NCBI GenBank assembly: GCA_026770025.1 | Contig: JAMXDE010000027.1 | Location: 682,001 to 746,000, forward strand | Reading direction: 5' to 3' | Source of the DNA: Craspedostauros australis | Lineage: Eukaryota > Bacillariophyta > Bacillariophyceae > Mastogloiales > Achnanthaceae | Length of the DNA: 64,000 bases | Shown here: piece by piece, positions 52,901-61,560 of the stretch | Numbering within the stretch: the first letter of the stretch is position 1 | Layout: each line of letters starts with the position of its first letter | The notes under the pieces: generated by a model | Seen by the model: the letters and a program-made list of their open reading frames with translations, nothing else | Databases searched by the model: none | Told to the model about the DNA's origin: nothing | Program-made: the position numbers and the translations under genes

Positions 52901-54959
52901 AATGGCGGTGGAAGACCTCCTGTACGTGGATGCGATCAACGACGAGCAAATCAAGCTCGCTCTGTCGGCCGCCCTGTCAGCCGAGATGGGACAGGGTCAC
53001 CACGGCAGTGCTGGCGGTGCCATCGATGCTGCTGCTAAGGACGGCCGTGCTCAACGAAATGTCAGCGACAACTTTGGCGGCAAAGGTGACAGAAGAAGGG
53101 GCAGAGACAAAAACGGACACAGTGGCGGTCCAGGTAGATCTGGATCTGGCACCAACACGGGCACCCATCCTGCCGTCGGCGCAACTAGTAGTGGTGGTGT
53201 AAACATGGACAAGAATCAGGATGCCACCTCAAGCTATCGCGATCATGGAAATGGAGCAAATTCAACCGCACCGAACGCCATCTACGATAGCGGTGAGGAC
53301 GCTGGTGACCATGCTCCTCGCCGAGGCGACAGTATTGAATCACAGGCCACTCCCGGTGGCAAAGCAGCACCAGCAACGTCTGTAGGAATAGGTGCAGCCG
53401 TAAAGTACGGTGGCCACGACCACGAGGTTCGATGCCAGTCACGAAGCCCCACAGATGTATCGTCCCAGCCTCGAATTCACCGCCACACCAGCGCTCCAAA
53501 TACGAGCACCTACACGAAGTACAGAAATCACGACAGATCTGTCGTTTCGGATGCGGACGATTGCTCCTGCGAGACAGACACGCCCGAAGACAAGCCAAAG
53601 TCGTTTTCCAGCGTCTCGCTCCAACTTAGCAACGCGGAAGACAGCGCTGGGCATGACGACATGCAAGGCAGCGGCATGATCGATGATGCAGACGGCGTCT
53701 TGAACCGATCGTGGAGAGTCCGGCAGATGATGACGATGTTCCAAGGGGAGAACAGCACAAGTCACAGCGGCCGAAGTCGAAACAGCAACGTGGTGGGTGC
53801 AGGCGGATCGCTCGCCCGTCCGTCCCAGCAGAAAGGGACGAATCAGCAGCAGATCGATGCCAATCCACCCAAAAGGCCTGGACAAACGCACAGCCACGGC
53901 TACAACCACAGCCAACCCCAGCCTCCGTCCAAGCCAAGTTATCGAAGATCAGGCATACCGGCCATCGGGATGGTTGGAGATGATTCTCGGTTCGGTTCGC
54001 CGATCGCCAACAAGCACAAGAAGCGCGCTTTCCGCCGCCCTGATAACTGGGTCTCGCCAGACGAAAGACCGATCATCGGGAAGCGCAGCTGGAAGTTCAA
54101 GAAAGAGCTGAGCAGCAAGGAAATCAGTGATGACGTTGACTTCGCCTACACCAAATCGTCGAGCAAAAAGGTCGCAGGTTCCGCACGAGCAGAGACCCGC
54201 ACAAAGTCGAAGGCCCCCATCGGTGACCCGCTGGGAAGCCCGAACAAGCACAAGCAACGTGCTTTCCATCGACCTGACAACTGGGTGTCTCCCAATGGCA
54301 AGCCGAACATGTACAAGCGATCATGGGTCGCGAAAAAGATCATCAATGTGGATGGCGAAGATGAAGACAAAGACAACGATCGCAGCGCCGCCGCCGGTGC
54401 AGGTGCCAGGGAGAAGACGCGAAGCAAGACGTCGATCGAAATGGAGGTTGACAAGATGCACGACTCCAACATATCGCTCACGATGGACTCAATCCGCCGA
54501 ACGGCAGAGAATGTCGACGCTGCGGGCGATCAAAACGGGAGTCGCCATTTCGACTCCCCTATCGCAAGCACTAAGCACAGCCGTGCAGATGACAAATCGC
54601 AGGCGCACACCAGCAAGTACGGCAAATCGCCTTTCCCGTCAACTCCGGTCGCGTCACCACAGCAGCATCTACGAAAGGCATCAAAGAACTCTGCGTTGAC
54701 ATCGTCGGTTCCTTACCTCTCGCCGTTGGACGGGTCCTCCGACAGCTTGATCCAGGCTTCCATGCCAAACATGGCCTCCAGTGGTGAGCTGCTCCAAGAC
54801 TCCGTGGGAGACCTGTCTACGCAGACCAACTCCTCCAGCGCGGGTGGCAAGAAGAAGGGCAAGAAATCGAAGAAGATCTTCACGCCTTGCGTGAAGTACG
54901 GCAAGGAAGGCATGCCCATCCCGAAACCGAAGGTGGCCATCAAGATGTGGTGGGAGTAG
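49965..54959 (+). CDS. Large disordered protein with repeated RPDNWVSP motifs
   Basis: Single exon, 1,664 aa. The start is the first ATG after a long CAA/CAG then AAG run. Most of the protein is Ser/Asn/His/Asp-rich and predicted disordered. Ordered islands are: a W-rich basic motif and acidic helix at about 860-905 (RRWRIKRVWNVEELDDLEEE, ENPEELYTNLRNLFGIPGF), a helical part to about 1010 (EKELIHHLSRMAVEDLLYVD), and a repeated motif. The motif appears as FRRPDVWVTP (about 680), AFRRPDNWVSPDERP..KRSW (about 1354) and AFHRPDNWVSPNGKP..KRSW (about 1432). The C-terminus PKPKVAIKMWWE is distinctive. No signal peptide, membrane span or catalytic motif is visible. A scaffold or cytoskeleton-associated role would be a guess. 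I do not recognise the family. Confidence 0.75.
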   Translation: MIERSMSPTKSSLASVGGCSSNISASNSRDITRGDSHHSICIDDGSHQLENDTQERSYHQQQQQQDSRQPHKQSRSPTGGNESIRGLEIQINLNDVHDVNTENNNDGINDGINTEAAMVINRTHSNRRRTQRRSDSAGDDCLDMPTTDAAPWPPRTSEQWRDLAMAQERRLEEDQDEQKQRLERHNKLLAGETIATSHHEAATSETDSNGDKRERHNHRPRSGSVTPQASPALSATAGSLSPMSPTRSRKVDQITELLLNSPKSHGSASATNKGDKAATSVSHKLGKQRLAMFGGGNTNNVANAGPKPRSQPPQSSLSHLPFISESARSPSTSSRKTSTEQPQTANSHAKLPNGFHKRQSMRNVTTNADRSLPQQPKRTRSNSHTFSTYANKPNSTVNPTSLGSSGDGVRPASQATRRTEPNNNNNRQRRNPNLPLQQVCFRHFSASRLDPGADHHAAEADATDANSDSDSDSFQILSHCDVSSLGEDRSFGDASSTGACAQHLRMHNGNDDRRNGVNHNKSSSRRRNGPSLDHHRAGTSSSSSPFDKSDRSKRHNQEDKHSRNRQHQRTNYRFRYEGPTVLTSSSDEDGGLILSPLSTEFSKANAKHGKGRSHDNRFAAGGAQEKVPPAPVQRKMHVEDYAPGLPGRTSSSSNLMQPQTGGVHNVSSSSIHSSTSSQSMFRRPDVWVTPIQNHHQQQQKKHRQEVKAKRTPQTKRQTSPSPRSGLEQQPSLTSLNSYSGMRTKGSFAEEGDDIIDDGHDDDERIDNTYDRFASTTSSRRRARMLANPSNNSSATDSARHKSLIASSQHTARSGISKSSKPQRSVASSALNSSLHTALDSANGQYHDPCASPPQLPQLRQPPKRRWRIKRVWNVEELDDLEEEYTAENPEELYTNLRNLFGIPGFPGAEDGDANCDDFHHADGADHGGMPELDNDDDSMSTIKPWKVLKLLDINGELIDNPNEKERKMDEKELIHHLSRMAVEDLLYVDAINDEQIKLALSAALSAEMGQGHHGSAGGAIDAAAKDGRAQRNVSDNFGGKGDRRRGRDKNGHSGGPGRSGSGTNTGTHPAVGATSSGGVNMDKNQDATSSYRDHGNGANSTAPNAIYDSGEDAGDHAPRRGDSIESQATPGGKAAPATSVGIGAAVKYGGHDHEVRCQSRSPTDVSSQPRIHRHTSAPNTSTYTKYRNHDRSVVSDADDCSCETDTPEDKPKSFSSVSLQLSNAEDSAGHDDMQGSGMIDDADGVLNRSWRVRQMMTMFQGENSTSHSGRSRNSNVVGAGGSLARPSQQKGTNQQQIDANPPKRPGQTHSHGYNHSQPQPPSKPSYRRSGIPAIGMVGDDSRFGSPIANKHKKRAFRRPDNWVSPDERPIIGKRSWKFKKELSSKEISDDVDFAYTKSSSKKVAGSARAETRTKSKAPIGDPLGSPNKHKQRAFHRPDNWVSPNGKPNMYKRSWVAKKIINVDGEDEDKDNDRSAAAGAGAREKTRSKTSIEMEVDKMHDSNISLTMDSIRRTAENVDAAGDQNGSRHFDSPIASTKHSRADDKSQAHTSKYGKSPFPSTPVASPQQHLRKASKNSALTSSVPYLSPLDGSSDSLIQASMPNMASSGELLQDSVGDLSTQTNSSSAGGKKKGKKSKKIFTPCVKYGKEGMPIPKPKVAIKMWWE

Positions 54960-56462
54960 ATCAATGTTGCATACTGCCATCATGGCCCATGATATGGTAC
55001 ATACGAGTACGCATACGAGTGCAGCGGCGCCTCCCTGATCAGGCGAAAATCATCTGGACATCAACTCGATCCGAAACCGTAACCAAGTCCCACCGAAATT
55101 CAACCGAGTGGCATTACTTCAATCAATAGAACACGATACTACCAACACTGCTTGAAAGCAACGGGTGGACCATTGCGCTGGGCATGCATGAGCCCGGCCG
55201 CTCCACCTATCTATACCATACCAGCACATATCTACCAATATGCATGGCGTGCTTCGGACTACTCCAGAGCACAATACATACGCGTAAATACCATAGCTCT
55301 CTCTCTCTCTCTCTCGGATATAATATGTATGGCAGTGCCATGCCTTTGGACAATCGACCATATATATGTATTCTGTGGCGCGGCACAGTATCCACGGAGA
55401 GTACGGTCCTATACCTACTGTACGAGCTGTTATATGTATGGGACATACAATAGATCGTACCACACACTGTTCGAAGCGCATTTCCCCGTGCGGACACGAC
55501 GGAGGCATCCGCAGCACCGAAGGATGTTGGAGCTGGGTCACGACGAGGAGGGCATCGCCCCTGGCCAAGGCATCTCTCGTCCTCCAATGCCTTTGAAGAA
55601 CCAACAAGGAAGGTCCGTGGAACACTTGTTCATCGCATCCGAGTCTTCTCTGACTTCTTCCTGTTCGACTCTGCCTGACTCCGTTTTGCTCTATTCCAAT
55701 ACTATCGTCGTTATGCTGGTGTGTGCACTCGTCGGCACCACATGTGTGACCGAGTTGCTGCCACGCCATCACGATGGTGCCGCGCCGCATGCGTGTTGCG
55801 CGCCACGGTCGCAGCCGCCAACACTGCTGACGATGTGTCGCATTCGCTTCAAGGAAGAAAGGCCGCTCGGGCAAAATGACAACGACCGACAGAAGCGGAA
55901 CGGTTCTGGAAATGCGAGATTGTGTCCATTTCGCACAAACATCACAAGAGTCAACTCTGTCGGGCGCATCGCCGAAAGAGTCCGGATATTCCGCCAACAT
56001 AATTGCTGGGTCATCCGTGGCAGTGGTTCCTTATGCCACGCCTTACATCACGCTTCGACATACGTCACCGACACTCACAACGTGTCGCACCCAGGCCCGA
56101 GTTCTTCCTCAAATATAGACTTCGGACTATTCTCTGCTCAAGATCATTCTGTGGAACAGTTCGCTGTCGTCCTATTCCTCCGCAGCTTGCTGTTGTGGCC
56201 ACCACACAACGTAATTGCAACGCGCTGATTCACAAAGTCAACAACGAAGCAGCATCAACCACCCCAAAGGAACATCCTCAAGACTGTTCGTCGTCTCTGT
56301 CCCTCATCTCCTCACAAAATCAAGCCAGGAACATTCCTCAACCAGCAATCATCAATCCACTGATACTCGCAGCAACGACAACAACAAGTACACAGCCATC
56401 CGGTTCTCACAAATCGCACAACCCAATCCACACCAAGTACAAGCACAATCGCAATCACAACC
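54960..56462. other. Intergenic between the large disordered-protein gene and HSF 2
   Basis: 1.5 kb, with a (CT)n run at about 55299-55316. Open frames on both strands (55119-56000 minus, 55152-56228 plus) overlap each other and read through the microsatellite as Leu/Ser or Arg/Glu runs; neither is credible. Confidence 0.5.
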
Positions 56463-57308
56463 ATGAATATGCAAATGACAAACTCAATCCCAGCCCACCA
56501 ACTCGCACTGGACGCTCCCGCATCATCGCTGATGCCGCGCACCGAGCCCCAGCAGCCACGTCCCAAGCGCAAGTACAAGAAGCGTGCCCCACCGAAGAAC
56601 GCCTTCCCCAGACGTCTCTACCAGATGCTCATGGATGCGGAGAAGGAAGGCAACGAGCACATCGTCTCGTGGATCCAAAACGGCGCAGCCTTCCAGGTGC
56701 ATGACCAGGACATGTTCGCCGCCATCATCCTGCCGCGGTACTTCCGACTCAGCAAGTACAGGAGCTTCCAGCGCCAGCTCAACAACTACAAGATCGAGCG
56801 ATACACCAGCGGACCACTGCGCGGCGCCTACCACCACTTCATGCTGCAGAAGGGCAACGAGCAGCTCAGCTCCACGCTGATTCGCGAGATCGTCCCGGAG
56901 ATCCACGCGGCACAGTGCGCCATGACGTTGAATGCCATGGGATACGCGCCATCATCAGCGACCGTCCTGCCAGCGCCAACCGCAATTGTTTCCGAATGCG
57001 GCATGGCCGAGCAGAGCAACGTACCGACTGTGTCCGACGATGACGACTCCTCGCGTTGCACCACGGATGAAGCAACAATCCAAACGCAGATGGCATTCGA
57101 CGACGGCTGCGACTACTTCGCCAGCCGACGATTCTACCCCGTCGATGAGGCGGACTCCGGCTTGACGCGCAGCTCACGCAAGCGATCGCACAAATCGAAG
57201 ATGCTGCCAACAAGCTTCCTGCATGCGTCTTCGGAGCTCAACTTTGACCTCTTGGACCAATCGACACACGATGATTTGGATGGAATTATCGAACTCCTTC
57301 TGGCATGA
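56463..57308 (+). CDS. Heat shock factor-type transcription factor (HSF 2 of 2)
   Basis: Single exon, 281 aa, starting at ATG 56463 (a second in-frame ATG follows at 56469). A basic stretch (PRPKRKYKKRAPPK, about 33-46) could be a nuclear-localisation signal. The HSF DNA-binding domain spans about 47-145: FPRRLYQMLMDAEKEGNEHI, VSWIQNGAAFQVHDQDMF, LPRYFRLSKYRSFQRQLNNY (recognition helix) and GPLRGAYHHFMLQKGN. The C-terminal part is acidic and Ser/Thr-rich, ending FDLLDQSTHDDLDGIIELLL, a possible activation segment. It differs from HSF 1 (36.7 kb) in wing sequence and lacks a Gln tract, so the two are not a recent tandem pair. Confidence 0.9.
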   Translation: MNMQMTNSIPAHQLALDAPASSLMPRTEPQQPRPKRKYKKRAPPKNAFPRRLYQMLMDAEKEGNEHIVSWIQNGAAFQVHDQDMFAAIILPRYFRLSKYRSFQRQLNNYKIERYTSGPLRGAYHHFMLQKGNEQLSSTLIREIVPEIHAAQCAMTLNAMGYAPSSATVLPAPTAIVSECGMAEQSNVPTVSDDDDSSRCTTDEATIQTQMAFDDGCDYFASRRFYPVDEADSGLTRSSRKRSHKSKMLPTSFLHASSELNFDLLDQSTHDDLDGIIELLLA

Positions 57309-58069
57309 TCCGGTCGCCACAGGAACCAAAATTCCACCAATTTAGCATCGTTGTCGAACCATAGATAGAGAGAAGAAGAAACAGTAACAGTAACAGTAGC
57401 TGTAATAGTCACAACAACAGTAACTCATTGCCATAGCCCACAGTACCATACAATAGATGCGGGTGCTCACTGAAACGAAAATCGGAATTCAGACTGAAGT
57501 TGGATGTCGGGCTCACAAGATGGATCGTTGTGATGTGTGGCTCAATCGATCCCGTGTTTGGAAGAAATTTGGTTCTTGGAGAATGATCGGCGAAGTGATG
57601 AAGCGGCATTGTTGTGGTATGGGCGATGATGATTGGTCGACGCAGAGTCTCCAACACGTCAGAAGTGCGAACCATCGGAGTTGCGGTAATTCAAGACTGT
57701 TTTTTTTCGTGTTTTGTGTTCGAACATTTCATTGAATTGGATTCGTGGAGCGTTATGATACGGTTAACTTGATGGGTTGTGGTGGGAGAACTTGGCGGAA
57801 CAGAATTGTGTTCGTCATCGTGATGTGCGGAAAGAATTGGTTGGGGTGTGTGCGATCGTGGGTGGTCATTGCGGCCATGGTGGCCTGTTGGTGATGGGTG
57901 CAACCTACTACTACTTGTGCGAGAGCGGCAGAGGAGGAGGGGAGGATCGAAGTTGCGAGCATGAGTCATTGACTCCCTCTTGTTCTTGCGGGTGTGCCCA
58001 CCACTCAATTGTATCTTGAGTATAATATTCATTACGTGTCGAGTACTCCAGCAGAATCAGTCCAAGACC
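57309..58069. other. Intergenic
   Basis: Contains a short A-rich and AACAGT-repeat segment (57370-57420) after the HSF gene and a T-run (57701-57708). It is otherwise featureless up to the CRAL-TRIO gene. Confidence 0.45.
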
Positions 58070-60882
58070 ATGGCGCAGAAGTGGCAGCCTGGGGCGGCAA
58101 GCAGCAACACCCAAGATGGTTCGTTTCTGTCTTTCTTGAAGGGTGGATTCTGCTCCCCCAAGCCTGTTCATGGCGATGGAGGCATCCTTGGACAGCACCA
58201 GCATCAACAGTCGGAGAAACAGTGGCAGCAACCCCACCCACCATCACAAGCGCAGGAAGGACGGCAAAGGCACAGCGACGACTTGACGGACCCGATGGAT
58301 ACTTCCGGAGTGGAAAAGGAGCTTGCGGGCGGGTTGAGTGCGATGTCCGTCATGGAGGGCGACAAATCCATCACCAGCGCACACGATGTCGCGGCGCCAC
58401 ACGACAAATCGAAGGAACAACAGCCCATGTTCCTCGAGCGATGCTTCGAGAATCTGGATATCGAATTGAGGAAGATCCCTGTGAAGAATCGCAAATGGTA
58501 TGATCAGGCCGTCTTCCTGTCCCCGCAGCTGTACAACCATCACTATCAGCTCAAGCACAGTGCTCAGGATCAACAGCAGCAGCGACAACTATCTCAGCAT
58601 CAAGGCAAACGTTTCGTGCTCAACTTTTTGCGGTCCACGAACTACGATGCCAAAAAGGCGACGAAGAAGCTGGTCGACTACTTCCAAGCCAAGGTCGATC
58701 TCTTCGGGGCGGGATCCATCGGGCGTCATATCACGTTGGCCAAAGACTTCACGGAGGACGAGAGACGTCACATGGAGAAGGGGGGTTGTCAGCCATTGCG
58801 CAGCAAAGATCGAAACGGGCGTGTCGTTTGGTTCATCACGCCGATGCTTGACGATTGGGCCAAGGCCAACATCATGGTGAGTGACTGGGTGCGTTTTGTT
58901 GTTGCAGAAGCGTCACTTGCCGAGAGGTCAATCTCCACCGAAAATGCCGGTACTACTTCATGCCGATCAACCACGTGGGCAGTTGCAATCGCGCACACCA
59001 CGACCTGCTTTGCCTCGTTTTGCCCCCGGCGAGTCCCTTCTATTGAACATTCCTCCGACTCCAGCTCTCACCCATCCTACCCCAACGCCTGCACTACACT
59101 CTGCACACCATTCCAACACACGGATCAAAGTTCAAAACGCTCTTCTACGTCACGGAGATGCTGGTGGAAACAGCGGAAGATTTCTCGCTCAACGGTCTCG
59201 TCACCGTCTTTCACTTCATCGGTCCCGGCCGTCTGTACCCAACATCCTTCGCACAACAGATCATAAAGAACAGCGGCATCTTTCTCTTCCGTGCCATGCC
59301 ATGCTGGGATGCCGCCAACCACGCATGCTTCACCCAACTCGAACTCAAACCGCTTCTCTATGTCATGCCCAAGCTTACCAGTACCTCTGGCGCGGACAGT
59401 TTTCAAACCCACTTTGGTAAGTGCACCTGTAATCAGTATGGCAAGTACGCTCAGGCTTCGAATGACGCGCAGAATGTCGATCATCGTCTTGTTTGTCTCC
59501 TCCTTCACGCCTGCGGTACGCAAGGCCATCCATGCATTCATTATCATACCAGCACCATACCACACGATCACATGATTCGATCGCTCTCCGCATCCAACCC
59601 ATTGCATTCCACATTCAAATCAACTACTCTACTCTGATAATGCCACTCACTTCACCATGCACTTGCGCGCTCAAACGCAATTGCCAATGCAATGTAATGC
59701 AATCGCACACATGGATGTCATCGTGCAAAAATCACACTTCGTACTCTATGCCATACAGGATCGCACATGGAATGTCTCTACAAACTCAAACAGCTCGGCA
59801 TCCCCGTCGAGGATTTTCCCGTTCAAGGCAGCGGACTCGAGGTGCAGAACGCGTACTGGAGTGGTCTCCTCAACGAACGGTTTCACTTGGAACAGAAACG
59901 CGAGAAAGAGTGGCTGGATGCTGCTTTGGCACAACAGGGGGATGGCGCGGATCCGTCCTCGATCATCGACACGCCGACACAGCAGGATGTCCTCCTCGGC
60001 CGTGGCAAGCCCTACCAGGACTATCCAGGCAATCTATTGCTCGCAGAATTGATCGATTCCTACACCGAACAGCATAAGTCGGCCCGCAGCAATGACGCGA
60101 AGCATGAAATCGCCGAGACCATCCTTCGTGTGTTTTGCGAGGACGGTGGTCGCTTCTTGAAACGCAGGAGGAACGGTCAGGTCGGTTGGCGCCGGGTCTC
60201 CGCGGCTGTGGCTCTGCAGAAGGTCAAACATGGGTTCCGCTCGAAGAGCAAACGCACTCGCCAGCAGTACGAGAGGCAGCACAAAGAACAGCGGTACCAG
60301 AAAGAGAGACGCAACACCCGTCACCCAACCAGTGACTACTATGACGATGACATGACGAGCACTGCAACTTCAAATACCTACAACGGCATTGGCAGCGTCG
60401 ATTTAAATGGAAATGACAGCAACAAGAAGGGAAAGTACGGACTGGAAGCCTCAACAGCGCTGCAGGCACCCAATCTGATAGCCGCACTTTGCGTTGCACG
60501 AAATTCACCGCCAAGCTCCGTCATCGTGCCGTCGCAGGCTGAAATCGCTGACCCACGACAAACCAGAGAAGCAAACGGCAGGGATTCTACAACCATCAAA
60601 TCGCAGCCACCATCCATGCCCGACACTGCTCCTCCTGATCAACCCCTGCTGCATGTTCCCGAAACGGAGAGTGCCTCGAATCCATTTTCTCTATCATCGT
60701 TGTTTCCCAGAGGCTTCTTCAAAAGCAGATCCAGGAGGCAGCGGGAACGGCGCCAGGAAGAGAGGAGGCAGCGACGCAGGAAGCAACATGCGAGTGAAGC
60801 AACCGACGAGAAGAAAGAAGCGCCTTCCATGAGTAGGCTGTTCCACTTTGGATCTCTCCACAATAGCCACACGCTGAGATGA
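58070..60882 (+). CDS. CRAL-TRIO lipid-binding-like protein fused to a DUF6824-like domain, three exons
   Basis: Exons 58070-58876, 59131-59416 and 59759-60882 give 738 aa. Introns are 58877-59130 (GTGAGT..AAAG, phase 0) and 59417-59758 (GTAAGT..ACAG, phase 1). Residues 1-130 are disordered. A CRAL-TRIO N-terminal helical region (FVLNFLRSTNYDAKKATKKL) leads into the CRAL-TRIO fold, which crosses both splices (WFITPMLDDWAKANIM, FKTLFYVTEMLVETAEDF, HFGSHMECLYKLKQLGIPVE). Residues about 437-525 hold the domain TQQDVLLGRGKPYQDYPGN, IAETILRVFCEDGGRFLKRR, VGWRRVSAAVALQKVKHGFR, found widely in diatoms. A basic C-terminus (RSRRQRERRQEERRQRRRKQ) follows. CRAL-TRIO domains bind small lipids; the fused domain has no known function. 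The intron 1 acceptor is the least certain boundary. Confidence 0.78.
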
Positions 60883-61560
60883 TTTGGTCTGACTGTGTGA
60901 CGTTTGTTGAGGGAAAAAATGCAAATCGGTGACGTTCGCGAAAGGTTGCTTGGAATCGTGTCTTGCGCCTTCGTCGGTAAACTTGATGTCGCCATCACAG
61001 GTGATTACTCATCCGAGCTGCCCAGACCGACCAATGCCTGGCTTGGTATCGAATTGCTCTTGATTGGGGTGAAGGGTTGGCACGACACCGCCGGCAATGA
61101 AGTCCCGGAGCTGATTTCAACCGAAGCTCACGGTGCAGACAACAGAGGCAAATCTCTCATTTGCCAAGGGTCCAGCGGTCGAAATCGCCACTACCATACA
61201 GGGTCCTGCGCTTTTCGCCCCCAGCAGCGAAAGTCACCGGAGGAATCCGCGAGCAGTCACGGACTTCACTTGTTACGGTGACCATGAACACGCCGATTTT
61301 TATCAATAACACCAAAGTCGTCACAGAATCCACAAACGTCGCCACGATAGGTGATTATGATGCGAACTCCGAACAACACTTCCCATCGCATGCTGCGTCT
61401 TAGTTTGGGGAAGCAACTTCTCTGCCTTGGGACACCATCCTCGGAATCTCACAAAATCGATCGACCGTCAGATTTCAAACCATACCCATCATCGCCCATC
61501 ATCGCCCAACTTCCAACAAAGACAACGACGACAACAACGACGATAACAACAACGATAGCA
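60883..61560. other. Intergenic
   Basis: 5' flank of the second Cys-rich protein gene. The last 60 bp are rich in CGACAACAAC-type repeats. No gene supported. Confidence 0.45.

Noticed and set aside
55119..56228. Overlapping 293-aa (-) and 358-aa (+) frames
   Set aside because: They overlap each other, cross a (CT)n microsatellite and lack any recognisable domain.
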